This document shows positions 28,228-38,269 of a stretch of DNA of 59,684 nucleotides, one piece after another. The notes below the pieces were generated by a model. The model worked only from the letters and a program-made list of their open reading frames with translations, did not search any database and was not told the origin of the DNA. The stretch is from Pectobacterium fontis (GTDB lineage: Bacteria; Pseudomonadota; Gammaproteobacteria; Enterobacterales; Enterobacteriaceae), in assembly GCF_000803215.1 (NCBI RefSeq), contig NZ_JSXC01000017.1, positions 1 through 59,684 of the forward strand, in the 5' to 3' direction. A program made the position numbers and the translations under genes. The first letter of the stretch is position 1; the number at the start of each line of letters is the position of its first letter.

Positions 28228-29379
28228 GTGGCTGAAGATAGCGATCTGGAAAAAACAGAAGCCCCCACTCCCCAAAAGGAGGAAAAGGCGCGTGAAGAAG
28301 GCCAGATCCCACGATCCCGAGAGCTGACATCTGTTCTGATGATGGTCGCAGGATTGGCTATTTTGTGGATGGGAGGCGATGCTATGGCTGGCCGATTGGC
28401 CAGAATTGTCTCACAATCGTTAAATTTTGATTACGCGACGATTGGTGATGAGACGCAAATGCTACGCCATGTTGGGTCATTGCTGCGTCAGGCTGTATCG
28501 GCGCTGATGCCGATATTGCTGGGGTCAGTATTGGTGGCATTATCGGCACCGATGTTGCTGGGTGGGGTGCTATTTAGTACCAAGTCACTAAAAGTTGACT
28601 TCAAAAAATTAGATCCTATTGCTGGGTTGAAGCGGTTGTTTTCTGCCCAATCTTTGGCTGAACTCTTCAAGGCGATATTGAAATCAGTCATGGTCGGGGT
28701 CATTAGTACGTTGTTCTTGATTCATAACTGGCCGAAGATATTGCATCTGATATCTGAGCCGCCAGTGGCGGCGTTAAGTGATGCGTTGGAATTGACCGTA
28801 ATGTGTGGTTTTCTCATCATTATGGGGCTTATTCCTATGGTCGCCTTTGATGTGTTCTGGCAAGTGTGGAGCCACATCAAAAAATTACGGATGACGAAGC
28901 AGGAAATTCGCGACGAGCATAAACAGAGTGAAGGCGATCCTCATGTTAAAGGCCGTATTCGTCAGCAACAACGAGCGATGGCTCAACGCAGAATGATGGC
29001 GGATGTTCCTAAGGCAGACGTGATAGTCACTAACCCGACGCACTATGCGGTAGCATTACGTTATGATGAGAAAAAAATGAATGCGCCGAAAGTGCTGGCT
29101 AAAGGGGCTGGCGACATTGCTTTGCGTATTCGCGAGTTGGGGACCGAACATCGTGTGCCTATTTTAGAAGCCCCCCCGTTGGCACGAGCGCTATTTCGCC
29201 ACTCAGAGGTCGGAGAACATATTCCGGCTGCGTTGTATGCTGCTGTTGCAGAAGTCTTAGCCTGGGTTTATCAACTGAAACGCTGGAAGCGGGAAGGTGG
29301 ATTAATTCCTAGAAAACCGAAACATCTGCCAGTGCCGGATGCACTGGATTTTGCTAAAGAGAATACTACTGATGGCTAA
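28228..29379 (+). CDS. flhB: Flagellar export gate protein FlhB (substrate-specificity switch)
   Basis: FlhB (383 residues) is part of the type III export gate. Four membrane segments are followed by a cytoplasmic domain that self-cleaves in NPTH (VIVTNPTHYAVAL, about residues 269-272), the event that with FliK switches export from rod/hook to filament proteins. The N-terminus AEDSDLEKTEAPTPQKEEKA is typical. The start is GTG at 28228, directly giving the family N-terminus. It overlaps flhA by 8 bp. Confidence 0.97.
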   Translation: MAEDSDLEKTEAPTPQKEEKAREEGQIPRSRELTSVLMMVAGLAILWMGGDAMAGRLARIVSQSLNFDYATIGDETQMLRHVGSLLRQAVSALMPILLGSVLVALSAPMLLGGVLFSTKSLKVDFKKLDPIAGLKRLFSAQSLAELFKAILKSVMVGVISTLFLIHNWPKILHLISEPPVAALSDALELTVMCGFLIIMGLIPMVAFDVFWQVWSHIKKLRMTKQEIRDEHKQSEGDPHVKGRIRQQQRAMAQRRMMADVPKADVIVTNPTHYAVALRYDEKKMNAPKVLAKGAGDIALRIRELGTEHRVPILEAPPLARALFRHSEVGEHIPAALYAAVAEVLAWVYQLKRWKREGGLIPRKPKHLPVPDALDFAKENTTDG

Positions 29380-31456
29380 TTTGGCCGCTTTGCTTCGTTT
29401 GCCGAGTAATATGAAAGGTACCCAATGGCAAATATTAGCCGGACCTATACTGATCCTGCTGATACTTTCCATGATGGTATTGCCGCTGCCGCCATTTATT
29501 CTGGATCTGCTCTTTACCTTTAACATCGCGCTATCCATTATGGTGTTGCTGGTTGCGATGTTTACGCAACGGACGCTGGAATTTGCGGCATTCCCTACGA
29601 TCCTGCTGTTCTCTACGTTACTGCGTTTGTCACTTAACGTTGCATCTACCCGTATTATTTTACTTGAAGGGCATACGGGCACGGCTGCTGCCGGGAAGGT
29701 TGTTGAAGCATTCGGTCATTTCCTGGTAGGCGGAAATTTCGCCATCGGTATTGTCGTCTTTATCATTCTTGTTTTAATCAACTTCATGGTTATCACCAAA
29801 GGTGCTGGGCGTATCGCTGAAGTTGGCGCTCGCTTTGTATTGGATGGTATGCCAGGCAAACAGATGGCGATCGATGCCGATCTTAATGCCGGGATAATTG
29901 GTGAAGAAGAGGCGAAAAAGCGCCGTGCTGAGGTAACGCAAGAGTCAGACTTTTACGGTTCAATGGACGGTGCCAGTAAATTCGTACGCGGTGATGCTAT
30001 TGCCGGGCTGATTATCATGGTCATCAACATTGTTGGGGGATTGATCGTCGGTGTCGCGCAGCACGGTATGCCAGTAGGCCAGGCAGCAGAAAGTTATACG
30101 TTGCTGACCATCGGCGATGGGTTGGTCGCCCAGATCCCTGCTTTGATTATCTCTACTGCGGCAGGTGTTATTGTTACTCGTGTGAGTACCGATCAAGATG
30201 TTGGCCAGCAGATGGTCACCCAGCTATTCAATAATCCACGAGTGATGGTGCTGAGTGCGGCGGTTATCGGGCTTATCGGGTTGGTTCCTGGTATGCCTAA
30301 CTTTGTTTTTCTGTTATTTACGGCATCTTTGTTAGGGCTTGCGTGGTGGATGCGCGGCGAGCAGCAAAAAGAGCCTGTGATGCAACCGATACCGGCATCA
30401 ATGGAGAAGCATCAGGTTATTGAAGCAAGTTGGTCTGATGTACAGCTTGAAGACCCATTGGGTATGGAAGTTGGTTATCGCTTAATCCCGATGGTTGATG
30501 CACAGCAAGATGGTGAACTGCTGGGTAGGATTCGTAGTATCAGGAAGAAGTTTGCTCAGGAAATGGGGTACTTACCGCCAGTCGTTCATATCCGGGATAA
30601 TTTGGAACTTCAACCTGCTAGCTACCGCATATTGATGAAAGGGGTTGAAGTGGGCAGCGGTGAAGCTCATCCCGGCCGTTGGATGGCGATTAACCCAGGC
30701 AATGCGGTAGGTTCCTTGTCAGGAGATATCACGCAGGATCCAGCATTTGGGTTGCCGGCTGTCTGGATTGATAATGCCCTAAAAGATCAGGCTCAAGCTC
30801 AAGGATTCACAGTCGTAGAGGCAAGTACGGTGGTGGCGACACACTTGAACCACTTAATTGCATTACATGCCAGTGAACTGTTTGGCAGACAAGAAGCCCA
30901 ACAGTTGATGGAACGCGTTGCGCAGGAAATGCCAAAACTGACAGAAGACTTTATTCCGGGTGTGGTGACATTAACTACGTTGCACAAAGTCTTGCAGAAT
31001 CTGCTTAGCGAGAGAGTTTCTATCAGGGATATGCGTACTATCATGGAGACATTGGCTGAGCATGCACCGGTGCAGCCAGACCCTTATGAACTTACCACGG
31101 TGGTCAGGGTCGCTCTGGGGCGTGCTATTACTCAGCAGTGGTTCCCGGGAGACAGTGAACTTCAGGTTATCGGCTTGGAAGGATCGTTGGAACGTCTTCT
31201 GTTGCAGGCTCTTCAAGGCGGTGGTGGCCTCGAACCAGGGCTTGCCGATCGCTTGCTTGAACAAGCGAAACAAGCGTTACAGCGGCAGGAAATGTTGGGT
31301 GCGCCGCCGGTTCTGTTGGTGAATCATGCTTTACGCGCCTTGCTCGCCCGGTTTCTGCATCGTAGTTTGCCCAATATGGCCGTACTTTCTAATTTGGAAA
31401 TCAGCGATCATCGTCAGATCCGCATGACATCGATTATCGGGGAAGCTCAGCGATGA
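29372..31456 (+). CDS. flhA: Flagellar export gate protein FlhA
   Basis: FlhA (694 residues) forms the nonameric export gate ring. Eight membrane segments in the N-terminal half include the FHIPEP-type loop (GAGRIAEVGARFVLDGMPGKQ, then DLNAGIIGEEEAKKRRAEV), followed by the large cytoplasmic domain that docks chaperone-substrate complexes. I chose ATG 29372 (MANLAALLRLPSN), which matches E. coli MSNLAAMLRLPAN, rather than the in-frame ATG at 29339. The overlap with flhB couples translation; flhE starts 4 bp before its end. Confidence 0.97.
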   Translation: MANLAALLRLPSNMKGTQWQILAGPILILLILSMMVLPLPPFILDLLFTFNIALSIMVLLVAMFTQRTLEFAAFPTILLFSTLLRLSLNVASTRIILLEGHTGTAAAGKVVEAFGHFLVGGNFAIGIVVFIILVLINFMVITKGAGRIAEVGARFVLDGMPGKQMAIDADLNAGIIGEEEAKKRRAEVTQESDFYGSMDGASKFVRGDAIAGLIIMVINIVGGLIVGVAQHGMPVGQAAESYTLLTIGDGLVAQIPALIISTAAGVIVTRVSTDQDVGQQMVTQLFNNPRVMVLSAAVIGLIGLVPGMPNFVFLLFTASLLGLAWWMRGEQQKEPVMQPIPASMEKHQVIEASWSDVQLEDPLGMEVGYRLIPMVDAQQDGELLGRIRSIRKKFAQEMGYLPPVVHIRDNLELQPASYRILMKGVEVGSGEAHPGRWMAINPGNAVGSLSGDITQDPAFGLPAVWIDNALKDQAQAQGFTVVEASTVVATHLNHLIALHASELFGRQEAQQLMERVAQEMPKLTEDFIPGVVTLTTLHKVLQNLLSERVSIRDMRTIMETLAEHAPVQPDPYELTTVVRVALGRAITQQWFPGDSELQVIGLEGSLERLLLQALQGGGGLEPGLADRLLEQAKQALQRQEMLGAPPVLLVNHALRALLARFLHRSLPNMAVLSNLEISDHRQIRMTSIIGEAQR

Positions 31457-31875
31457 GGCAGATGATAGGCTTTCTGGCTATAGCCGCGCTAGGGCTTCCG
31501 CTTTGTGCTATCGCTACGCCAGGTAGCTGGAACGGAAGTATTATGCCTGGGATAAAACTGGATTACCGTGGTGAAATGGTTACGACCTCGGCTTTCTCTC
31601 CTAACATAGCCGTCAAGCCAGAGGAAACCATTACGACAATATATTGGCGGCACCTTATTGATTCAGAGATACCGACAGGACTTGTGGTTAAGCTCTGTTC
31701 TCAATCACCGCAACGCTGCGTTGATTTAGGTGGGAGTGGTGACGGGCAAACTCAGGCGTTTGAGGGGCTGGCAGCTAATAATGAGTTTCGTTTTGTCTAC
31801 TACATCGCAGGTAATGGGCGAGTTAATCGTACGTTCAGCGTTCGTAAGATCGATATTGCGGTAAACTATAAATAA
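31453..31875 (+). CDS. flhE: Flagellar protein FlhE
   Basis: FlhE (140 residues) is a small periplasmic protein with a Sec signal peptide (MIGFLAIAALGLPLCAIATP). In Salmonella its loss affects proton leakage through the export gate and swarming, so it is thought to act as an export-gate plug or regulator. The mature part (GSWNGSIMPGIKLDYRGEMV) follows the family. It overlaps the flhA end by 4 bp and is convergent with flgN. It is a little longer than the E. coli protein (130). Confidence 0.9.
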   Translation: MRQMIGFLAIAALGLPLCAIATPGSWNGSIMPGIKLDYRGEMVTTSAFSPNIAVKPEETITTIYWRHLIDSEIPTGLVVKLCSQSPQRCVDLGGSGDGQTQAFEGLAANNEFRFVYYIAGNGRVNRTFSVRKIDIAVNYK

Positions 31876-31933
31876 TCGTTTAAAAATTGCTGGTTGAAAG
31901 AACGGAAAGTCTCTGCTGAAAAGACAGAGACTG

Positions 31934-32368
31934 TCAGAACGTAATTTTTCTGCCACCTACGGTGACACCTTTCGACTGACCATCGGGACCATACAGTCCA
32001 CCATGACGAGGCTTCAGTATATTGATGGCTTCGTTGGTATATACAATATGCCTGCTAAGCAAAATGCCGTTGTGCTTATTCTGGTTATTCAGACGTTTGG
32101 TTAATTCCTGAACTTGCTGCCAGTAAGCAGACAGCGTTTCAACACTGTCATAAGGTGCCTGCAACTTAAGCGTAAATTCAGTTTCATGACGTCGAGCTTC
32201 TACATGTCGCATGGTCGCCAGTAAAGAGGTTTTCTTCTCTGTCACCTGTTGCAGAGCGATGCTATTAATATGTCCTGCGCAAAGCAACGTCTGCTCTTCA
32301 GACATAACCGCATCAAGCTCGTGCAGGTTACTCAGCAATTGTTCCAGAATCGATTGCAGATTTTCCAT
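31934..32368 (-). CDS. flgN: Flagellar export chaperone FlgN for FlgK and FlgL
   Basis: FlgN (144 residues) is a mostly helical cytoplasmic chaperone that delivers the hook-filament junction proteins to FlhA. The N-terminus MENLQSILEQLLSNLHELDA, the basic/helical middle and the LNNQNKHNGILLSRHIVYTN region match the family. It is transcribed after flgM (5 bp gap), opposite to flgB-L, as in E. coli. Its clients flgK and flgL are in this window. Confidence 0.95.
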   Translation of the reverse strand: MENLQSILEQLLSNLHELDAVMSEEQTLLCAGHINSIALQQVTEKKTSLLATMRHVEARRHETEFTLKLQAPYDSVETLSAYWQQVQELTKRLNNQNKHNGILLSRHIVYTNEAINILKPRHGGLYGPDGQSKGVTVGGRKITF

Positions 32369-32373
32369 AAATA

Positions 32374-32670
32374 TTAGTTACCTGCTAGAAAATCCTGTGT
32401 TTCTTTCAGCAACGCATCTGCAATTTTTCCGGCATCAATTTTCAGTGAGCCATCACGAATTGCCTGCTTCAAGGTTTCAACGCGGTTCATGTCGATGTCC
32501 TGCGTACCTGGTTGCATCAATTTTGCCTGTGCGTCACTCAGCTTTACCTGTGTCGCGCTGACTTCAGACTGAACTTCAGCCTGTTTGCGTTTGGTTTTCG
32601 CGATATCACCAGACTCGCGTTGCTGAACTTGACTGACCGGCTTCAGTGATTGGGTGCGATCAATACTCAT
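32374..32670 (-). CDS. flgM: Anti-sigma28 factor FlgM
   Basis: FlgM (98 residues) holds sigma28 (FliA) inactive until the hook is finished and FlgM is exported through the same apparatus. [20 protein letters not shown] is the export-signal end; the C-terminal region ([20 protein letters not shown] and [12 protein letters not shown]) binds FliA. The good ribosome site AGAGGGA lies within a possible short hairpin. It is expressed with flgN and after flgA on the same strand. FliA itself is outside the window. Confidence 0.96.
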   Translation of the reverse strand: MSIDRTQSLKPVSQVQQRESGDIAKTKRKQAEVQSEVSATQVKLSDAQAKLMQPGTQDIDMNRVETLKQAIRDGSLKIDAGKIADALLKETQDFLAGN

Positions 32671-32811
32671 AATACATCCCTCTAATTTGAGGATAAATAG
32701 TTAATCATCAATGTGTTACAGAATTCGTATCACATTGTTGTTCAATTTTAAAACGTCATCAGTAATGACTCTGTAACTATCATCGGCAAACATGAGCAAA
32801 TCTTTAATTAA

Positions 32812-33480
32812 TTACTGTGAGATCAGAATAATCCCATCTTCGTTCGTAACTCCGCTGACGATTTGCCCATTTCCCGTTCTGACCCTGACGGCCTGACCGG
32901 CTGCGGCATTATTCATGGCTTTTCCTTCACCATTAATAGTGAAGCCTTCTCCTTGGGCAATAATCTGCACCGATTGACCTGCTTTAACGACCCAGGCCCG
33001 TCTGATCATGGAGGCAGTAATCACTTGACCGGGGGTGAGATCGCGTAAAAGTACCGCGCCCTGAGCGCCTTGTAACGTCAGTATAGGGCGCGATGGTAAT
33101 AAATCGAGCCTACCTTTTGTCAAACGAATGTCTTTTTCCGTCAGCGTTGCCCCTCTATTCACCAGCCGTGAGCTGGTGACATAGTTCCCTGTTACCTGAA
33201 CGTCGGTTTGAATGAAGCGACGTTGTTGTCCACAGCGTACGGACAGGCTCACATTGCCCCACATTTTCGTATTCCCAGGCAATGTAATTTGGGGCGCTTC
33301 GCACTGTGGCCACTGCGATTCTGGCGATTTTATCACAACGTTGACGGTATTCGTGCTTCCCTGAAAACGTGAGGCAAAAAATTGGTTTATCTGTGTCGGA
33401 AGGTCGTTGGCATTAGCAGAGGCACATAGGGTGAAAAAACAGGACGTTGCCAGGCAGAGATAATAATGTATTGTTTTCAT
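32812..33480 (-). CDS. flgA: P-ring assembly chaperone FlgA
   Basis: FlgA (222 residues) is a periplasmic chaperone for FlgI during P-ring formation. It has a Sec signal peptide (residues about 1-25, LCLATSCFFTLCASANA) and a C-terminal SAF domain (RLVNRGATLTEKDIRL, RPILTLQGAQGAVLLRDL, VVKAGQSVQIIAQG). It is divergent from flgB, with about 165 bp between for the two class 2 promoters, as in enteric bacteria. Length fits the family (219). Confidence 0.95.
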   Translation of the reverse strand: MKTIHYYLCLATSCFFTLCASANANDLPTQINQFFASRFQGSTNTVNVVIKSPESQWPQCEAPQITLPGNTKMWGNVSLSVRCGQQRRFIQTDVQVTGNYVTSSRLVNRGATLTEKDIRLTKGRLDLLPSRPILTLQGAQGAVLLRDLTPGQVITASMIRRAWVVKAGQSVQIIAQGEGFTINGEGKAMNNAAAGQAVRVRTGNGQIVSGVTNEDGIILISQ

Positions 33481-33644
33481 TCGATTTCAGCTCTCCTGAT
33501 TCTGATAATGTCGGGCATAAGTGTAACCATGTCAGCGTAAGGTTAAGGCAATAAATAGCGCTGCATTTGGTGTCTATTCGTCCGATGGCATAGCTATAAT
33601 GAGAATTATCCTACTCACTCCAAATTCTAACTTGCGGAGGGAGC

Positions 33645-34061
33645 ATGCTTGATAAACTAAACGCCTCGTTGCGGTTTCAGCAGGAAGCGTTGAACTTGCG
33701 TGCCCAGCGGCAGGAAATTCTGGCCGCGAATATTGCTAATGCGGATACGCCGGGCTATCAGGCCAGGGATATTGATTTTGCCAGCCAGCTCAGTAAAACC
33801 ATGGAGCAAGGGCGGGTGAACGGTACGGGTATTGCGCTGAAAACCACATCTGTACGGCATATACCGGCACAGAATTTTCAGCCGCCGGAACTCGATTTGC
33901 TCTATCGCGTACCCGATCAGCCTGCATTGGATGGTAATACGGTCGATATGGACCGCGAACGCACTAATTTTGCCGATAATAGCCTGAAATATCAAACCAG
34001 CCTGACCGTTCTGGGTGGACAGATTAAAGGCATGATGTCGGTCTTGCAATCAGGTTCATGA
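33645..34061 (+). CDS. flgB: Flagellar proximal rod protein FlgB
   Basis: FlgB (138 residues) is the first rod protein after FliE. It has the rod-family N-terminal motif [20 protein letters not shown] and the C-terminal helix [20 protein letters not shown] that polymerises in the rod core. It is the first gene of flgBCDEFGHIJ; a TATAAT-like element lies about 50 bp upstream, fitting a FlhDC-activated sigma70 promoter. A strong ribosome site (GGAGGGAGC) precedes ATG. Confidence 0.96.
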   Translation: MLDKLNASLRFQQEALNLRAQRQEILAANIANADTPGYQARDIDFASQLSKTMEQGRVNGTGIALKTTSVRHIPAQNFQPPELDLLYRVPDQPALDGNTVDMDRERTNFADNSLKYQTSLTVLGGQIKGMMSVLQSGS

Positions 34062-34088
34062 TCGTAGCGCGATAAAAGGTAAAGATTC

Positions 34089-34493
34089 ATGTCGTTATTA
34101 AATATATTCGAAATTTCAGGTTCAGCGCTTTCAGCGCAATCTCAGCGCCTGAATGTGAGTGCGAGTAACCTTGCCAATGCAGACAGCGTAACGGGCCCTG
34201 ATGGCGAACCTTATCGTGCCAAGCAAGTTGTGTTCGAAGTGAATGCGGCACCGGGGCAGTCAACTGGCGGCGTGCGCGTTGCTAATGTTATTGAAGACCC
34301 ATCGCCAGCACGTCTGGTTTACGAGCCGGGTAACCCGCTGGCGGATGGACAGGGGTACGTTCGCATGCCGAATGTTAACCCAGTGGCTGAAATGGTAAAC
34401 ACCATTTCTGCATCACGCAGTTATCAGGCAAATGTCGAAGTCTTGAATACGACAAAATCGATGATGCTGAAGACGTTAACGATCGGGCAATAA
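34089..34493 (+). CDS. flgC: Flagellar proximal rod protein FlgC
   Basis: FlgC (134 residues) is the second proximal rod protein. The N-terminal [20 protein letters not shown] (ANADS follows) and the C-terminal [19 protein letters not shown] are the coiled-coil ends of the rod/hook family. It sits between flgB and flgD with short gaps, and is the same length as E. coli FlgC. Confidence 0.96.
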   Translation: MSLLNIFEISGSALSAQSQRLNVSASNLANADSVTGPDGEPYRAKQVVFEVNAAPGQSTGGVRVANVIEDPSPARLVYEPGNPLADGQGYVRMPNVNPVAEMVNTISASRSYQANVEVLNTTKSMMLKTLTIGQ

Positions 34494-34508
34494 TCGGGAG
34501 ACGAAATA

Positions 34509-35180
34509 ATGTCTGTGACCATTAATGATACTTCCTCGGCGGGTAGCGTCCAGGGAACATCGTCTACAACAGTAGAAAAGAATAGTAGCGCCGATCTTCA
34601 AAACCAATTTCTGACTCTTCTGGTTGCACAGTTGAAGAATCAGGATCCGACGAACCCGATGAGCAACGATCAGCTTGTCAGCCAGCTTGCTCAGCTCAAT
34701 ACGGTTAGCGGTATTGAAAAATTGAATACCACATTGGGTTCTATTTCTGGTCAGATCAATAACAACCAATCTATGCAGGCAACAACGCTGATTGGTCATA
34801 GTGTAATGGTTCCAGGCAAGGACATTCTCGTTGGTAAAGAAACGAGTACCCCCTTCGGTCTGGAGTTGGAAAAAGCAGCGGAAGTGGTCACTGTCACGAT
34901 TAATGATGCAACTGGTAAAGCGGTTCGTACCGTTGAATTGGGCGCGCTTTCTGCTGGAGTTCATTCCTTTGATTGGGACACTAAACTTTCCGATGGCACG
35001 GTTGCGCCGGATGGTGCTTATACCTTCACTGTTGCTGCCAGCACGAGCGGTGCACAGCAAGTTGTGCAGCCATTGAGCTATGCGGTTGTAAATAGTGTTG
35101 TTCGCGATGATAGCGGTGCATTGCTGGATTTAGGTCTGCGTGGCAGAGCGACGATGGACGACGTCAGGCAGATTCTGTAA
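34509..35180 (+). CDS. flgD: Hook capping protein FlgD
   Basis: FlgD (223 residues) caps the growing hook and is replaced by FlgK. The conserved N-terminal export/assembly region (LQNQFLTLLVAQLKNQDPTN, PMSNDQLVSQLAQLN) is followed by a FlgD Ig-like/tudor domain (GVHSFDWDTKLSDGTVAPDG). Length is close to E. coli (231). It lies directly before its partner flgE. Confidence 0.96.
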   Translation: MSVTINDTSSAGSVQGTSSTTVEKNSSADLQNQFLTLLVAQLKNQDPTNPMSNDQLVSQLAQLNTVSGIEKLNTTLGSISGQINNNQSMQATTLIGHSVMVPGKDILVGKETSTPFGLELEKAAEVVTVTINDATGKAVRTVELGALSAGVHSFDWDTKLSDGTVAPDGAYTFTVAASTSGAQQVVQPLSYAVVNSVVRDDSGALLDLGLRGRATMDDVRQIL

Positions 35181-35255
35181 CAGAATAAATTTCATATTAT
35201 TCCAGTCAGTTTTATCACTTGGAATATGACTTAATCAATTCATCTGGAGAACGAC

Positions 35256-36509
35256 ATGGGTTTTTCTCAGGCGGTCAGTGGCTTAAACGCGGCATCTAAT
35301 AACCTGGATGTTATCGGTAATAACATTGCTAACTCAGCTACAGTCGGGTTTAAATCCGGTACTGTGACATTTGCTGATATGTTTGCAGGTTCTAAAGTGG
35401 GTATGGGGGTAAAGGTTGCGTCGGTATTGCAGGATTTCGGCAATGGTACGGTAACGTCCTCTTCTCGTGACTTGGATGTGGCGATCAGCGGTGGTGGTTT
35501 TTACCGTCTGCAAGATACCAACGGCTCCATCTATTACAGCCGTAATGGTCAATTTATGCTGAATGGCCGTAATATCGTTAATGCTCAGGGTATGCAACTT
35601 ACTGGTTATCCGGTCGCGGGCACGCCTCCCGTTGTTCAAACGGGTGCTGACCCCGTTCCGTTGACTGTCCCTGATGGGGATATGCTGGCGAGTCAAACCA
35701 CGACTGCATCAATTATTGCCAACCTGAAGTCTTCTGATAGTGTACCAACCACGGCTTGGAGTACAACGACTGCTGGTCAGGAAGGCACGTATAACAGTAA
35801 AACTGCATTGACTACCTATGATAGCCAAGGGAATGTGCACAACTTTTCTCTCTATTTTGTCAAAACAGCAGATAATCTGTGGAATGTGTATGCAAAAGAC
35901 GACAGCGTCTCTAACTCTAGCTATCAAGAAGCGGGAACGTTGAAGTTTGATACTAATGGTGCGTTGCTTGGTCAGACGGACGGATTTTCAACAGCCGCCT
36001 ATGCATCTATTCCAAATACGATCACGCCAATGAATCTCGATCTGGCATCGGTGAATGGTTCACTTGCCAGTAGCTTCAATTTTAATTTGACGGGCAGTGT
36101 TCAGCAAAACACGGAATATAGCTATAAGAGCCCAACCCAGAATGGTTATACCCCTGGTTCATTGACCGGTTTTGCCATCAACGATGACGGTACCATTGAA
36201 GGCAGCTACAGTAACGGTCAGAAACAATCCCTGGGACAGATTCTCTTGGCCGGTTTTGCTAACCCAGAAGGGTTATCACCTGAAGGGGACAACGCGTGGT
36301 CTGAAACTGCCAGCTCTGGTCAGGCGGTTGTTGGTTTAGCCGGTACAGGTAGTCTGGGTAAGCTGATCGGTAAATCCACCGAGAGTTCGAACGTTGACCT
36401 GAGTAAAGAACTGGTCAACATGATTGTAGCGCAGCGTAACTACCAGTCGAATGCGCAAACTATCAAAACGCAGGATTCCATTCTGCAAACGCTGGTTAGC
36501 CTGCGTTAA
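35256..36509 (+). CDS. flgE: Flagellar hook protein FlgE
   Basis: FlgE (417 residues) builds the universal joint. It starts MGFSQAVSGLNAASNNLDVI (GNNIANSAT) and ends with the C-terminal polymerisation helix ELVNMIVAQRNYQSNAQTIK. The middle (about 145-360) is the exposed, more variable domain. Length is near the E. coli protein (402). FliK in the same cluster sets its length and FlgD caps it. Confidence 0.97.
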   Translation: MGFSQAVSGLNAASNNLDVIGNNIANSATVGFKSGTVTFADMFAGSKVGMGVKVASVLQDFGNGTVTSSSRDLDVAISGGGFYRLQDTNGSIYYSRNGQFMLNGRNIVNAQGMQLTGYPVAGTPPVVQTGADPVPLTVPDGDMLASQTTTASIIANLKSSDSVPTTAWSTTTAGQEGTYNSKTALTTYDSQGNVHNFSLYFVKTADNLWNVYAKDDSVSNSSYQEAGTLKFDTNGALLGQTDGFSTAAYASIPNTITPMNLDLASVNGSLASSFNFNLTGSVQQNTEYSYKSPTQNGYTPGSLTGFAINDDGTIEGSYSNGQKQSLGQILLAGFANPEGLSPEGDNAWSETASSGQAVVGLAGTGSLGKLIGKSTESSNVDLSKELVNMIVAQRNYQSNAQTIKTQDSILQTLVSLR

Positions 36510-36530
36510 TTATCCTAACGGGGACATTGC

Positions 36531-37286
36531 ATGGATCACGCGATTTATACAGCAATGGGCGGCGCGAGTCAGTCATTGGAAAAGCAGGCGATTACTGCGA
36601 ACAACTTGGCTAACGCCTCAACGCCGGGTTTCCGGGCACAGCTTTCTGCACTGCGTGCTGTGCCGGTAAATGGGCTGACATTGCCTACCCGAACGCTGGT
36701 TGTTGCTTCAACGCCTGGTGCTGATATGACTGAAGGCGTGATGAATTATACGGGTCGTGCAATGGATGTCGCTTTACCGAAAGAAAGTTGGCTAGCAGTG
36801 CAAACGGCTAACGGCGGTGAAGCGTACACCCGTAATGGTAATATGGAGATCAATGCTAATGGGCAGTTGACTATTCAAGGGCGTGTTGTAATGGGCGACG
36901 GTGGGCCGATTGACATACCTCCGCAGGCTCAGATCAGTATTTCTCCTGATGGTACGATTTCTGCTCTTAATGCAGGAGATCCGCCGAATACGATTGCCCA
37001 ATTGGGGCGCTTAAAGCTCGTTAAGGCTACCGGACAAGAAGTTGAGCGGTCTGATGACGGTCTGTTCCGTTTGACGCAACAGGCTCAGCAACAACGTGGG
37101 AATGTCCTGCAAAATGACCCCACCGTGCGTATTATGCCAGGTGTGATCGAAGGCAGTAACGTGAACACAGTCGATACTATGGTCGATATGATTGCCAATG
37201 CTCGTCGCTTTGAAATGCAGATGAAAGTCATCAGCAGCGTCGACGATAATGCACAACGCGCTAATCAGATATTAGCAATGGGTTAA
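36531..37286 (+). CDS. flgF: Flagellar proximal rod protein FlgF
   Basis: FlgF (251 residues) is a rod protein between FlgBC and FlgG. It begins DHAIYTAMGGASQSLEKQAI (TANNLANAST) and ends in VDMIANARRFEMQMKVISSV. A shared FlgF/G core (NGGEAYTRNGNMEINANGQL) is visible. It follows flgE by 21 bp. Same length as E. coli FlgF. Confidence 0.96.
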   Translation: MDHAIYTAMGGASQSLEKQAITANNLANASTPGFRAQLSALRAVPVNGLTLPTRTLVVASTPGADMTEGVMNYTGRAMDVALPKESWLAVQTANGGEAYTRNGNMEINANGQLTIQGRVVMGDGGPIDIPPQAQISISPDGTISALNAGDPPNTIAQLGRLKLVKATGQEVERSDDGLFRLTQQAQQQRGNVLQNDPTVRIMPGVIEGSNVNTVDTMVDMIANARRFEMQMKVISSVDDNAQRANQILAMG

Positions 37287-37313
37287 GCGCCGAGTGCGCA
37301 CAGGAGTGAATAA

Positions 37314-38096
37314 ATGATCCGTTCTTTGTGGATTGCAAAAACCGGCTTGAATGCTCAGCAAACCAATATGGACGTTATTTCCAATAACTTGGCAAACGTC
37401 AGCACCAATGGTTTTAAGCGTCAGCGTGCGGTATTTGAAGACTTGATGTATCAAACAATTCGTCAGCCCGGCGCTCAGTCTTCAGAGCAAACCATGCTAC
37501 CGTCCGGTTTGCAGTTAGGTACGGGTGTTCGTCCGGTATCAACAGAACGTATTCATACGCAAGGTACGTTTTCCGAGACGGGTAACTCTAAGGACGTTGC
37601 GATTAAAGGTCAGGGATTCTTTCAGGTTCAGTTGCCTGACGGTACAACGGCTTACACGCGTGACGGTGCGTTCCAGCTTGATGGTAACGGCCAGTTAGTG
37701 ACATCCAGTGGTTATCAGGTTCAGCCAGCGATTACCGTTCCTGCCAATGCGACTGAACTTAATATTGGTCGTGATGGTATCGTCAGCGTTAAATTGCAAG
37801 GGCAGGCGGCAACAAACCAGATTGGTCAGTTGACGCTGACAACCTTTATTAACGATAGCGGCCTTGAGAGTATGGGTGAAAACCTGTATCTGGAAACCGC
37901 AAGCTCTGGTGCGCCGAATGAGACAAACCCAGGTCTGAATGGTGCAGGTCTGCTGTATCAGAAATATGTCGAAACCTCCAACGTTAACGTGGCTGAGGAA
38001 TTGGTATCGATGATTCAGACTCAGCGTGCTTACGAAATCAACAGTAAAGCGATCTCTTCTTCTGACCAGATGTTGCAGAAGCTGACCCAACTGTAA
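37314..38096 (+). CDS. flgG: Flagellar distal rod protein FlgG
   Basis: FlgG (260 residues, the E. coli length) forms the distal rod that passes the P and L rings. [20 protein letters not shown] and [15 protein letters not shown] mark the N-terminus; [20 protein letters not shown] marks the C-terminus. It ends the tightly spaced part of the operon: a 173-bp gap with a long-range inverted pair (ACGGGGTAA near 38170 and TTACCCCGT near 38223) separates it from flgH. Confidence 0.97.
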   Translation: MIRSLWIAKTGLNAQQTNMDVISNNLANVSTNGFKRQRAVFEDLMYQTIRQPGAQSSEQTMLPSGLQLGTGVRPVSTERIHTQGTFSETGNSKDVAIKGQGFFQVQLPDGTTAYTRDGAFQLDGNGQLVTSSGYQVQPAITVPANATELNIGRDGIVSVKLQGQAATNQIGQLTLTTFINDSGLESMGENLYLETASSGAPNETNPGLNGAGLLYQKYVETSNVNVAEELVSMIQTQRAYEINSKAISSSDQMLQKLTQL

Positions 38097-38269
38097 TGGG
38101 GAACCCGCTAATGTCAGGCGCGAGAGCGGGGATTCTGGTGGCCTGATGTTGGCAGTATAGACAGCGTTAACGGGGTAATGATGACCATAAGCACCAGGCC
38201 GATGGGGTTTTATGGTTCTGATTTACCCCGTGAATATGTGAAATAGATTAATTTAAGGCGATATCCGCA

